Of a stretch of 16,686 nt of DNA, positions 6,507 through 14,222 are shown piece by piece. Below the pieces are notes generated by a model that searched no databases, was not told where the DNA came from, and saw nothing but the letters and a program-made list of their open reading frames with translations. Positions within the stretch are counted from its first letter, which is position 1, and each line of letters opens with the position of its first letter. The stretch is taken from positions 1 through 16,686 of the forward strand of contig JAEZJK010000011.1 in assembly GCA_023415835.1 (NCBI GenBank), in the 5' to 3' direction. Both the position numbers and the translations under genes were made by a program. This stretch comes from Bacillota bacterium. Its GTDB lineage: Bacteria; Bacillota; UBA4882; UBA8346.

Positions 6507-7289
6507 ATGACTAAGAACAATCCATATGATAAAACGGCTCCTTTGTATGACTATGATCCCAGGGATATCGTCAAAGCTGATATTCCGTTTTATTTGGAAT
6601 ATGCAACGAAGTATCCCGGAGAAATTTTAGAATTGGCTTGCGGGACGGGACGGGTTGCCATACCTCTTGCTCAAAATGGTTGTAAGGTTTATGGGATTGA
6701 TTTATCCGATAGTATGCTTGAGCAATTTAAGCTTAAACTTACTTTAGAACCGGAACAGGTTAGCGACAATATCAGATTTGAAAAAAACGATATGACCGGC
6801 TTTCAGTTAAACAGAAAATTTTCCTTAATAATAGTGGCGTTCCGAAGTTTTCAAGCTCTTACAAGCGAGGAGAGCCAGCGAAAATGTTTGAAATGTGTAT
6901 TGGATCATTTAATAGATGATGGCGCTTTTATTATTAATGTATTTCAGCCTTATCAAAAAATGGATGAGTCATGGGTCTTTCTGGAAACACTACAATGGGA
7001 AACAACTGATGAAAAAACAGGCGCTAGGATTATTAAGAAACACCGGGGGGTAAAAATTGATCTCAGAGAGCAAATAATTTACCCGGAGATGATTTATCAA
7101 TTGTTTAAACCCAGTGGCGAAATAGAAGAGGTGAGAGAACTTTTGAAACTAAAATATTATTATTATGAGCAAATAAAAGGATTACTGGAATCGGAAGGCT
7201 TTATGATAAATGAAGAGTATGGGTATTATGACAAAAGCGGGATTGGACAAGTAAAAGAGATGATCTTTGTTTGTAGAAAGTATGTTTGA
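6507..7289 (+). CDS. class I SAM-dependent methyltransferase
   Basis: This 260-residue methyltransferase has motif I ILELACGTGRVAIPLAQNG (residues about 40-58) and the beta-2 acidic residue in VYGIDLSDSML (D66). A motif IV region follows at KFSLIIVAFRSFQAL, then DDGAFIINVFQP. A C-terminal beta-rich segment (residues 165-225) precedes a final GFMINEEYGYYDKSG strand. The N-terminus (YDKTAPLYDYD) is the usual 'Y-D-x-x-A-x-x-Y-D' entry of this subgroup. GAGGAG at 6493-6498 sets the ATG at 6507. It begins 24 bp after the broken methyltransferase and shares its general fold, but the two sequences are not close repeats, so an ancestral tandem duplication is not evident. Substrate unknown. Confidence 0.85.
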   Translation: MTKNNPYDKTAPLYDYDPRDIVKADIPFYLEYATKYPGEILELACGTGRVAIPLAQNGCKVYGIDLSDSMLEQFKLKLTLEPEQVSDNIRFEKNDMTGFQLNRKFSLIIVAFRSFQALTSEESQRKCLKCVLDHLIDDGAFIINVFQPYQKMDESWVFLETLQWETTDEKTGARIIKKHRGVKIDLREQIIYPEMIYQLFKPSGEIEEVRELLKLKYYYYEQIKGLLESEGFMINEEYGYYDKSGIGQVKEMIFVCRKYV

Positions 7290-7293
7290 GTTC

Positions 7294-7314
7294 TATCATC
7301 TTTGTTCGATGATA
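7294..7314. repeat. small hairpin immediately after the methyltransferase gene
   Basis: TATCATC (7294-7300) and GATGATA (7308-7314) form a 7-bp stem with a 7-nt loop, only 4 bp after the stop codon. No U-tract follows. It could contribute to mRNA 3'-end stability. Confidence 0.3.
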
Positions 7315-7371
7315 CTTTGAAATCGCTTGGGAGGAGAGATTAAGGCTTTATCAACGGATTGTAATAATAGG

Positions 7372-7395
7372 AAACCGCCACGTTAGTGACGGTTT
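7372..7395. terminator. probable bidirectional terminator between convergent genes
   Basis: AAACCGCCAC (7372-7381) and GTGACGGTTT (7386-7395) pair as a 10-bp stem with a 4-nt loop and one mismatch, which becomes a G-U pair in the minus-strand RNA. On the plus strand it is followed by TACCTTTAT, and the stem itself ends in T's. It lies between the plus-strand methyltransferase and the minus-strand alcohol dehydrogenase that ends the ara operon, the right position for a shared terminator. The U-tract is weak. Confidence 0.55.
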
Positions 7396-7439
7396 TACCT
7401 TTATGGTTTAAAAAACTATTGAAAAATCCGAATTCTTTA

Positions 7440-8624
7440 TCAATCCTGAGATTCATCGTTGGCTAGAGTGAGAATCCTCAACACATCCGCTTTACCCAAT
7501 TTAACAAAATTACCCACCGTCGACCGGCCGGAATTGGTGCATTTGTCGGCCATTTCTTCTAAACGGTCGCCATCGATGCCGATCCCTTTTAAAGTAGTCT
7601 CAAGCCCGATGGAATGGTAAAAGTTCTCCAGTTTCTGAATTCCCTTTAAGGCGGTCCGCTCCGGAGACCAGAACGAATACTCCACATTCCATACTCTTAC
7701 GGCGTACTGGACGAACCGATTTAAGTCATGCCGGTAAACATATTTCATCCAAGCGGGGAAAATCACCGCCAACCCGGCGCCGTGAGCTACATCGTAAATA
7801 CCGCTCAGTTCGTGTTCGATATCGTGGGACCCCCAGTCGCCGATCCGCCCGGTATTTAAGAGGTTATTATGGGCTACCGTTCCGGCCCACATTACTTCCG
7901 CCCATGCGTCATAATTAGCGGAGTGTTTCATAATAACCGGGGCGCTGTTGATAACGGTTTTTAAAGTGGCCTCACAAAGCCGATCGGTAAGGTCCACATT
8001 GGGGCTATTCGTAAAATAACGTTCCATGACATGGGCCATAATATCCGAAACACCGCAGGCGATCTGGTATTTGGAGAGAGTGAAGGCAAGTTCGGGATTG
8101 AGAATCGAGAATTTGGGATAGATTATTTCGGAGTTGAAACCCCGTTTGTACCAACCGTCTTCATTGGTAATCACACTGGCGGTGCTCGCTTCGCTACCGG
8201 CAGCCGGGATCGTAAGGATGGTCCCCACCGGGAGAGCTTCTTTCGAAGTAGCCTTGCCGGTGAAAAAATCCCAGACATCTCCGTTATAGGGCACACCCAT
8301 GGCAATCGCTTTAGCGGAATCGATGACGCTACCGCCCCCAACCGCCAGGATTAATTGGATACCCTGCTCACGACAGAGTTTGATTCCTTCATGGACCAAA
8401 CTTAACCTCGGGTTTGGTTTTACCCCGGAAAGCTCAATAAATTGAACTCCGGCTTCATTTAATGAAGCTACCACCCTTTGGTACAGTCCTGACTTTTTAA
8501 TGCTGCCACCGCCGTAATGAAGCAACACTTTTGTGCCGTATCGGGCGGCTTCTTGACCCACTTGGGTTTCGGCGTCTTTTCCAAAAATAATCCGGGTCGG
8601 ATTTTGAAAAGTAAAGTTCTCCAT
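7440..8624 (-). CDS. iron-containing NADPH-dependent alcohol dehydrogenase (YqhD/BdhA type)
   Basis: This 394-residue group III alcohol dehydrogenase is the last gene of the ara operon. The nucleotide-binding site shows HYGGGSIKKSG (residues 36-46) and AVGGGSVIDSAKA (94-106). The metal ligands are D194 and H198 (GVSDIMAHV), H267 (GSHDIEHEL) and H281 (VAHGAGLAV), the same numbering as in E. coli YqhD. The GGGS cofactor loop is the one linked to NADPH preference in that subgroup. These enzymes reduce short-chain aldehydes to alcohols, for example acetaldehyde, butyraldehyde or glycolaldehyde, and may dispose of aldehydes or reducing power during sugar fermentation. GGAGG lies just before the ATG. 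It follows araM by 48 bp, in the same direction and presumably on the same transcript. Its exact substrate is not determinable, and a specific butanol dehydrogenase name would be over-precise. Confidence 0.9.
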   Translation of the reverse strand: MENFTFQNPTRIIFGKDAETQVGQEAARYGTKVLLHYGGGSIKKSGLYQRVVASLNEAGVQFIELSGVKPNPRLSLVHEGIKLCREQGIQLILAVGGGSVIDSAKAIAMGVPYNGDVWDFFTGKATSKEALPVGTILTIPAAGSEASTASVITNEDGWYKRGFNSEIIYPKFSILNPELAFTLSKYQIACGVSDIMAHVMERYFTNSPNVDLTDRLCEATLKTVINSAPVIMKHSANYDAWAEVMWAGTVAHNNLLNTGRIGDWGSHDIEHELSGIYDVAHGAGLAVIFPAWMKYVYRHDLNRFVQYAVRVWNVEYSFWSPERTALKGIQKLENFYHSIGLETTLKGIGIDGDRLEEMADKCTNSGRSTVGNFVKLGKADVLRILTLANDESQD

Positions 8625-8643
8625 AACCTACCTCCAATAATTA

Positions 8644-8663
8644 ATGATTTATAGTTAAATCAT
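8644..8663. repeat. small hairpin between araM and the alcohol dehydrogenase gene
   Basis: ATGATTT (8644-8650) and AAATCAT (8657-8663) form a 7-bp AT stem with a 6-nt loop, just upstream of the dehydrogenase ribosome binding site. It may tune translation or mRNA processing. There is no U-tract, so read-through is expected. Confidence 0.3.
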
Positions 8664-8672
8664 GGGGGTATT

Positions 8673-9923
8673 TCAAATAGGAAACTTCCAACCTAAGTCT
8701 TCCGCTAAACGAAAAACAGTGTACCTTTTACGAACTTCTTTGGCATTTTGAAGCGCTAGTTCCAAATCGGCGGCGTTGATCCCGATTGCCTGAGGAACAC
8801 AGGGAGCTCCGGCTTGGATTAAGATGCCTTTGATCTGGTCCGGCGCAAGTAAGTTTTCCTTAACCAGTTTTTGCAAAAGCCACCAATTGTTCTGAATCTT
8901 GATTTGTCTCTTTTGGCGCTGGGCTGGGTCGTAGTAGTATCCGTTAAGGTCGGAGAGGATCATTGCAGCTAAGGGACCAAAAACTGTGTTAATCCGGGTT
9001 CGGTATTCCTTTTCAGATTCATTGCGGTTATCGGAAATGCACTCTTCGACCTCTTTTAAAGTTAAATTAAATATCCGGTGATAGTAATCGGAGACAATCA
9101 TGGTGGCAATTCCCACTTTAATGCCATGAAGGTGGCTGACTCTACCTGTCAGCGCCGCTTCCATCTCCCAGTAATGGGCCAAGTGGTGTTCTCCGCCTGA
9201 AGCAGGCCGGGAATTACCCCAGGCGAGCATGGCTTCGCCTGACATAATTAAGGCCTTTGTAAGGTCGGTTATTTTTTGTTCTGGGGAAAGATCATTTTTA
9301 AAACTAAGAACTGCCCTGTCAACAACGTTCCGTACCTGGTCTGCAATTTGAAATGAGTAATCTTCGCCTTCGATGATCCGTCCCAGTTCCCAGTCGATCA
9401 AAGCGGTATATTTTCCTAAAAGATCGCCTAATCCCGCCTGAACCATTATTGAAGGAGCTTGTTCTAAAATTCCGATTTCGGCGATAATGGCAACCGGTGG
9501 GGCGGCAGGGAGTGTTTGCTTGAATCCTTTTAAAGTCAAGGCAGCGACCGGTGAAGCATAACCATCCATGGAGGGAGCGGTGGGTAAGGATATAAATGGT
9601 TTATTCGCTTCGAAACCGGCAAAGCGGGTCAGATCGGTAATGGTTCCCGACCCGACGGCCAGCAGACAACCGATATCGGGGCTGATCCTTTCCCGGATCT
9701 CAGCCAAACCATGTTCATCAGCAACTAATGTTTCAGGTCTTTGCAAAATGACTTCCTGATAAGGTAGGTCTGACTCCCGAAGAATTGCGCCAGCTTTAAC
9801 TCCGGCAACGGAATATGTGTTCCGATCGGCGACTAATAACGCTTTACCGGAAAAATTAGATAGTAAGCGGGGGAGTTGTTGTAGGGCATCGGTTTCGATA
9901 ATAGTATTGATGGTGGGTTCCAT
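8673..9923 (-). CDS. araM: sn-glycerol-1-phosphate dehydrogenase AraM/EgsA
   Basis: This 416-residue enzyme of the iron-alcohol-dehydrogenase/GldA-like fold reduces dihydroxyacetone phosphate to sn-glycerol 1-phosphate with NAD(P)H in the AraM/EgsA family. Visible motifs are AVGSGTITDLTRF (residues 89-101, cofactor loop), SLPTAPSMDGYAS (112-124), and the metal ligands D167 (GLGDLLGKYTA), H247 (GGEHHLAHYWE) and H266 (SHLHGIKVG). The length agrees with bacterial AraM (about 390-415). AAAGGAT precedes the ATG; the gap to araD is 24 bp. As in Bacillus subtilis, where araM lies inside araABDLMNPQ-abfA, it is embedded in the arabinose operon although its product is not an arabinose intermediate. 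There it supplies glycerol-1-phosphate for heptaprenylglyceryl phosphate; the same is inferred but not shown here. Confidence 0.92.
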   Translation of the reverse strand: MEPTINTIIETDALQQLPRLLSNFSGKALLVADRNTYSVAGVKAGAILRESDLPYQEVILQRPETLVADEHGLAEIRERISPDIGCLLAVGSGTITDLTRFAGFEANKPFISLPTAPSMDGYASPVAALTLKGFKQTLPAAPPVAIIAEIGILEQAPSIMVQAGLGDLLGKYTALIDWELGRIIEGEDYSFQIADQVRNVVDRAVLSFKNDLSPEQKITDLTKALIMSGEAMLAWGNSRPASGGEHHLAHYWEMEAALTGRVSHLHGIKVGIATMIVSDYYHRIFNLTLKEVEECISDNRNESEKEYRTRINTVFGPLAAMILSDLNGYYYDPAQRQKRQIKIQNNWWLLQKLVKENLLAPDQIKGILIQAGAPCVPQAIGINAADLELALQNAKEVRKRYTVFRLAEDLGWKFPI

Positions 9924-9947
9924 CTTATTATCCTTTAGGGTTTATTT

Positions 9948-10643
9948 TTAATGATTTGCTTGGCCATAGTATGCTTTTGGTCCATGCTTGCGTAAAAAAT
10001 GTTTATCCAGCATATATTGGGGCAATAGCCCGACTCCCGGATTAAGTTGAATGGAAGCCAAGGCCATTTTGGCAAGCTCCTCCAGAACAACACTGTTATG
10101 GACCGCTTCAAAAGCGTCTTTACCCCAGGTAAAAGGCCCATGACCGGCGACTAATACCCCGGGAAGGTGTTGATAGTTTAAATTTTGAAAACGTTCAATG
10201 ATTACTTTGGCAGTGTTTTTTTCATAATCAGTCGCGACTTCGTCTTGACTAAGCGGTCTAGCGCAGGGTACTGGGCCGTAAAAATAATCAGCGTGGGTGG
10301 TTCCCAAACAAGGGATGTCCCGGTTCGCTTGAGCCCAACTGGTGGCATGAGGAGAGTGGGTATGGACCACTCCCCCGATCCTCGGAAAACTTCGGTAGAG
10401 TTCTAGATGGGTTGGAGTGTCCGAAGAAGGTTTTAAATTGCCCTCAACCACTTGGCCATCCAGGGTCAATACCACCATAGAATCGACCCGTAGTTCTTCG
10501 TAAGCCACTCCACTGGGTTTAATCACCACCAGACCCTGTTCCCGGTCGATACCACTAACATTGCCCCAGGTATAGATAATCAGACCACGGTGGTCTAGCT
10601 CCAAATTGGCTTTTAACACTTGTTCCTTGAGTTTTTCCAGCAT
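9948..10643 (-). CDS. araD: L-ribulose-5-phosphate 4-epimerase
   Basis: This 231-residue class II aldolase-fold epimerase has the same length as E. coli AraD. It converts L-ribulose 5-phosphate to D-xylulose 5-phosphate, which enters the pentose phosphate pathway. Zinc ligands are H94 and H96 (VVHTHSPHA) and H168 (VAGHGPFTWG); D75 in KPSSDTPTH is the expected catalytic acid, and TWGNVSGID (residues 25-33) is the phosphate/substrate loop. The open frame extends upstream to 10856, but those 71 codons overlap araB and are Arg/Ser-rich shadow sequence. ATG 10643 is preceded by AAGGTG and starts the conserved MLEKLKEQVLKANLELDHRG. araB ends only 14 bp upstream, so translation is probably coupled. 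Confidence is high. Confidence 0.95.
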   Translation of the reverse strand: MLEKLKEQVLKANLELDHRGLIIYTWGNVSGIDREQGLVVIKPSGVAYEELRVDSMVVLTLDGQVVEGNLKPSSDTPTHLELYRSFPRIGGVVHTHSPHATSWAQANRDIPCLGTTHADYFYGPVPCARPLSQDEVATDYEKNTAKVIIERFQNLNYQHLPGVLVAGHGPFTWGKDAFEAVHNSVVLEELAKMALASIQLNPGVGLLPQYMLDKHFLRKHGPKAYYGQANH

Positions 10644-10657
10644 TGCCGACACCTTCT

Positions 10658-12340
10658 TTAAAGGGCTTGTAATTGTTTTTCCAGGGTTTTGCCGAGTTCT
10701 AGGTATTTTTGATAGGACTTTTGATATTTTTGGGCCGCTTCCGACCGAGGAAGGTAAGTTTTGTCGAACCCGCCGCTCATGCTGGTTTGGGCTTCGCTTA
10801 CTCCTGAGTAAACTCCGGCGGCGACGGCTCCAAACATTCCGGCTCCTAAGGCACAAGCCTGTTCGGAACTGGCGACTTTAATCGGCATGTTAAAGACATC
10901 GGCAGTTACTTGCATTACGAAATCACTTTTTTTAGCGATACCGCCGATGGCGATTACTTGCTTGATGGGGATGCCTTCCTCCCGGAACCGTTCGACGATG
11001 GCTTTGGCCCCAAAGGCGGTAGCTTCGACTAAAGCCCGGAATAATTTGGGAGCGGTAGTGCCCAAAGTCAAACCGGCGACCGCTCCTTTTAAGGTTTGGT
11101 CCGCATAGGGTGTCCGGCGTCCATTCAGCCAGTCGAGAGCGATTAAAGTGGTTTCTTCGATATCAAGTTTAGCAGCTTCGATGGAGAGTTTCGTCAGAAT
11201 TTTGCCCTCAATCTCCTCTTTGAGCTTGGCAGCGGTTTCCGGAGTTAATAGGGAGGATTCTGGAAGAAGCGTCTCCAAAGGCCATGAAAGTAATTTGCGA
11301 AACCAGGCGTAAACATCGCCGTAAGCGGATTGGCCCGCTTCCAGACCAATATAGCCCGGAATCACCGAACCGTCCACCTGGCCGCAGATTCCGGCGACTA
11401 GTTTGTTACCGATTACTTTGGGAGCAGCAATCATCACATCGCAAGTTGAGGTACCCATTATTTTAACTAGAGTTTCTTCGGTTATTTCGGCACCGACCGC
11501 GCCCATATGAGCGTCAAAAGCGCCGACGGCAATGGCGATGCCGGGTTTTAAACCTAATCGTTCCGCCCATTCGGGGGTCAAATTTCCGGCTTTTATATCC
11601 GAAGTCTCAGTTTCTCGGAAAAGTCGTTCCCTTAGACCTTCTAAAAGCGGATCTATCTTTGTTAAGAATTTTTCTTCCGGAAGGCCATTCCAATCCTGAT
11701 GCCACAGGGCTTTATGACCGGCCGCGCACCGGCTCCGTTTTAGTGACGCCGGTTTTTGAGTATCGGTCAACAAAGCGGGAATCCAGTCGCAATGCTCTAC
11801 CCATGAGTAAGCGTTAGCACGAATCACCGGATCTTCCCGCAAAGTATGCAAGATCTTGGCCCAGAACCATTCCGAAGAATAGACGCCTCCTTCGTATTTG
11901 GTATAGTCGGTTCCGCCCCAATTTTTGGCGATCTGATTTATTTCTCCGGCTTCACGGACCGCGGTATGATCTTTCCAGAGGATGAACATGGCATTCGGGT
12001 TCTCGCTATATTCCTCCAGTAAAGCCAAAGGAATACCATTCCGGTCAATGGCACAAGGGGTGGAACCGGTGGTATCCACGCCGATTCCGAGGATGTTTGC
12101 TCCGGAACCGGAAGGGAGTTTTGCCACGGCGCCTTTGATGGCAGCTTCCATACTTTCGATATAATCAAGGGGGTGTTGCCGGAATTGGTACTTATCCGGA
12201 TTACAATATAGCCCTTTGGCCCAACGGGGATAATATGAGACTTCGCTGGCTTTTTCTGATCCGGTGACTGCATCGATCACCAAGGCCCGGACCGAATCCG
12301 TTCCAAAGTCAAGTCCCAGAACATATTGTTCATTGCCCAT
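10658..12340 (-). CDS. araB: ribulokinase
   Basis: This 560-residue FGGY-family carbohydrate kinase phosphorylates L-ribulose to L-ribulose 5-phosphate using ATP. The N-terminal actin-like domain begins YVLGLDFGTDSVRALVID (residues 6-23). GVDTTGSTPCAID and the region WKDHTAVREAGEI carry substrate contacts typical of AraB. The C-terminal domain contains VEATAFGAKAIVERF and the signature AIGGIAKKSDFVMQVTADVF, followed by EQACALGAGMFGAV. The length agrees with bacterial ribulokinases (560-570). AAGGAG is well spaced before the ATG. It follows araA after 157 bp that contain an inverted-repeat element, so expression relative to araA may be modulated there; araD follows at 14 bp. Confidence 0.96.
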   Translation of the reverse strand: MGNEQYVLGLDFGTDSVRALVIDAVTGSEKASEVSYYPRWAKGLYCNPDKYQFRQHPLDYIESMEAAIKGAVAKLPSGSGANILGIGVDTTGSTPCAIDRNGIPLALLEEYSENPNAMFILWKDHTAVREAGEINQIAKNWGGTDYTKYEGGVYSSEWFWAKILHTLREDPVIRANAYSWVEHCDWIPALLTDTQKPASLKRSRCAAGHKALWHQDWNGLPEEKFLTKIDPLLEGLRERLFRETETSDIKAGNLTPEWAERLGLKPGIAIAVGAFDAHMGAVGAEITEETLVKIMGTSTCDVMIAAPKVIGNKLVAGICGQVDGSVIPGYIGLEAGQSAYGDVYAWFRKLLSWPLETLLPESSLLTPETAAKLKEEIEGKILTKLSIEAAKLDIEETTLIALDWLNGRRTPYADQTLKGAVAGLTLGTTAPKLFRALVEATAFGAKAIVERFREEGIPIKQVIAIGGIAKKSDFVMQVTADVFNMPIKVASSEQACALGAGMFGAVAAGVYSGVSEAQTSMSGGFDKTYLPRSEAAQKYQKSYQKYLELGKTLEKQLQAL

Positions 12341-12374
12341 ATTAACAACTCCTTCTTACTAATTAGAAAAATGC

Positions 12375-12482
12375 CGTGCTTGTGCTCGCGTACGTAATCG
12401 TAATCGAAAAACATTTAGTTAAGATAACTATTTTTCAAAAACGATAACGAGGACAAGCGCCGCTTCGCTGAGCACGAGCACG
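12375..12482. repeat. imperfect inverted-repeat element in the araA-araB gap
   Basis: CGTGCTTGTGCTC (12375-12387) is mirrored by GAGCACGAGCACG (12470-12482) with one mismatch. Inside lie CGTAATCGTAATCGAAAAAC on the left and AACGATAACGAGG on the right, which are roughly complementary in pattern. The roughly 108-bp block contrasts in composition with the flanking genes and looks like a small palindromic intergenic repeat (REP/MITE-like). It would fold in the ara transcript between araA and araB. Part of it (AATCGAAAAACAT) recurs at 15380-15392. Confidence 0.5.
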
Positions 12483-12497
12483 ATTCAAGAGTTTCGA

Positions 12498-14009
12498 TTA
12501 GTTAACCAATCCTTGCGCTAGGTGATAATAAAGTTCGTTCCACCGTAATTCTTTCTTAAAGTCACAAATTTTGGTATCATTATCAATCAAGAGATATTCA
12601 ATCCCGGCGATCTCTGCAAAGTCTTCCAAATGTTCCTTGGTAAGGGCTTGGCTGAATCCGGTATGATGAGCTCCGCCGGCTAAAATCCAAGCCTCAGCCG
12701 CGCTTTTTAGATTGGGTTGCGGCGCCCAAAGAGCTCTGGCTACCGGAAGTTTCGGCAGATCGTGATCGGGAACGGTTACATCTACCTCATTCACTAATAA
12801 ACGGAAACGGTTGCCCATATCAATCATTGACGCATTCAGGCCTCTTCCAGCAGGAACATTAAAGACCAAGCGGGCCGGGTCCGCTTTACCGCCGATGCCG
12901 AGGGGGTGAATTTCCAAGGAAGGTTGACCGGCAGCAATGGACTCACATACTTCCAACATATGAGCTCCTAAAGCTCTCATCTTTCCGTCTTGGAAATGAT
13001 AGGTGTAATCCTCCATAAAAGAAGTACCGCCTTTGAGACCATTAGCCATTACCTTCATCGCCCTGACCAAGGCGGAGGTTTTCCAGTCGCCCTCGGCGCC
13101 GAATCCATAACCATCCGCCATTAGGCGTTGAACCGCTAATCCCGGTAATTGGACCAGGCCGTGTAAATCTTCAAAGGTAGTAGTGAAACCTTTAAAACCG
13201 CCCGCTTCCAAAAATTTTTTCAACCCAAGTTCAATCTTGGCCGCCTCTTCAAGTGAGCCTCTTCTGGTTCCACCTGGGGCCAATTCTTTTTGGACCCGGT
13301 ATTGTTGGTCATACTCCGCGACCAAATTTTTGACTTCAGTTGCAATAATGCTGTCAATCGTCTTAACCAAGTCTCCCACACCATAACCGTTAACCGAATA
13401 GCCGAGCCGGATTTGAGCAGCCACTTTATCCCCTTCGGTAACAGCCACTTCCCGCATGTTATCGCCGAAACGGGCAAATCTGGCGCCTTGCAAGTCGTTC
13501 CAAGCAAGGGCCGCCCGAATCCAAACCGCCAAACGATCAATAACTTCTTCATCTTGCCAGAATCCGACAACTACTTTACGGGCTTTACGCATCCTGGCGC
13601 CGATAAAACCGAACTCCCGGTCGCCGTGGGCCGATTGGTTCAGGTTCATAAAATCCATATCCATCTCCGACCAGGGAATGTCCCGGTTAAATTGAGTATG
13701 TAAATGCGCCATAGGCTTGTTTAGCACCTTTAGACCGGCGATCCACATTTTCGCGGGGGAGAAGGTATGCATCCAAGTGATGATACCGACACAGTTAGGG
13801 GCGGAATTGGCTTCAATGCAAAGATTTAGAATGGCGTCGGGAGTGGTTAAAACAGGTCTGAAAATGATTTTAACCGGCATCTTCGGATTATCCGACAAAG
13901 CTTGCGCGATAATCCGGGAATGCTCATCCACTTGCTTTAGTGTTTCCTCACCGTAAAGGTGTTGGCTTCCGGTAACAAACCAAACTTCTTTTTGGGATAA
14001 ATCAATCAT
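12498..14009 (-). CDS. araA: L-arabinose isomerase
   Basis: This 503-residue enzyme converts L-arabinose to L-ribulose, the first catabolic step, in the cytosol and with Mn2+. The metal ligands fall exactly at the E. coli positions: E306 (GFGAEGDWK), E333 (SFMEDYTYHF), H350 (RALGAHMLE) and H449 (AGGAHHTGFS). The N-terminus EVWFVTGSQHLYGEETLKQV is diagnostic of AraA, and the length agrees with the family (about 475-505). GAAAGGGG lies before the ATG at 14009. It is the first structural gene behind the AraR-controlled promoter at 14145-14173, with an untranslated leader of roughly 130 nt. araR lies directly upstream on the same strand. Confidence 0.97.
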   Translation of the reverse strand: MIDLSQKEVWFVTGSQHLYGEETLKQVDEHSRIIAQALSDNPKMPVKIIFRPVLTTPDAILNLCIEANSAPNCVGIITWMHTFSPAKMWIAGLKVLNKPMAHLHTQFNRDIPWSEMDMDFMNLNQSAHGDREFGFIGARMRKARKVVVGFWQDEEVIDRLAVWIRAALAWNDLQGARFARFGDNMREVAVTEGDKVAAQIRLGYSVNGYGVGDLVKTIDSIIATEVKNLVAEYDQQYRVQKELAPGGTRRGSLEEAAKIELGLKKFLEAGGFKGFTTTFEDLHGLVQLPGLAVQRLMADGYGFGAEGDWKTSALVRAMKVMANGLKGGTSFMEDYTYHFQDGKMRALGAHMLEVCESIAAGQPSLEIHPLGIGGKADPARLVFNVPAGRGLNASMIDMGNRFRLLVNEVDVTVPDHDLPKLPVARALWAPQPNLKSAAEAWILAGGAHHTGFSQALTKEHLEDFAEIAGIEYLLIDNDTKICDFKKELRWNELYYHLAQGLVN

Positions 14010-14128
14010 CGTTACTAACCCCTTTCATTTTGTAATCATTTAATGTTACAGTATTAGTCCCTTCGCAAGTTTAACCTTACCAATACAAACTTTATTTGAC
14101 ATACAGCTTATCCACTTGATTGAAAAAA

Positions 14129-14144
14129 CCTGTACGTACAAGTT
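14129..14144. promoter_or_regulatory. AraR operator before araA
   Basis: The perfect palindrome TGTACGTACA (14131-14140), in the context ACTTGTACGTACAGGT on the minus strand, matches the Bacillus AraR consensus (ATTTGTACGTACAAAT) in its core. It abuts the -10 of the araA promoter on its downstream side, covering the transcription start, the classic position for repression relieved by L-arabinose. Confidence 0.8.
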
Positions 14145-14173
14145 ATTATATTATATTCAATCGCTGTAGTCAA
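14145..14173 (-). promoter_or_regulatory. araA(BDM-adh) sigma-A promoter
   Basis: On the minus strand, TTGACT (14173-14168), a 17-bp spacer and TATAAT (14150-14145) form a near-consensus sigma-A promoter. The -35 lies inside a 15-bp odd palindrome, TAGTCAACTTGACTA (14167-14181), and may be a second protein-binding site. The AraR-type operator follows directly. The promoter probably drives araA, araB, araD, araM and the alcohol dehydrogenase gene. Confidence 0.8.
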
Positions 14174-14222
14174 CTTGACTAAAATCTTTTTTGATATAAT
14201 TTTTTTAATTTTCAATCCTCAA

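Noticed and set aside
5682..7289. Tandem duplication of the two neighbouring methyltransferase genes
   Set aside because: Beyond the generic SAM-binding motif, their sequences, C-terminal halves and lengths differ, so a recent duplication is not supported.
523..7440. Integron-like cassette array
   Set aside because: The same-strand single-gene layout suggested it, but the gaps between genes share no repeated attC-like element with paired RYYYAAC/GTTRRRY boxes, and no integrase is present.
8031..8354. 107-codon plus-strand open frame
   Set aside because: It is antisense within the alcohol dehydrogenase gene, with no ribosome binding site and no recognisable motif.
10644..10856. N-terminal extension of the araD frame by 71 codons
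   Set aside because: It overlaps the end of araB, has shadow-like Arg/Ser-rich composition, and a well-placed ribosome binding site and the family's conserved N-terminus start at 10643.
13290..13703. 137-codon plus-strand open frame
   Set aside because: It lies wholly antisense to araA, whose residues are all conserved. The frame is a by-product of the codon bias.
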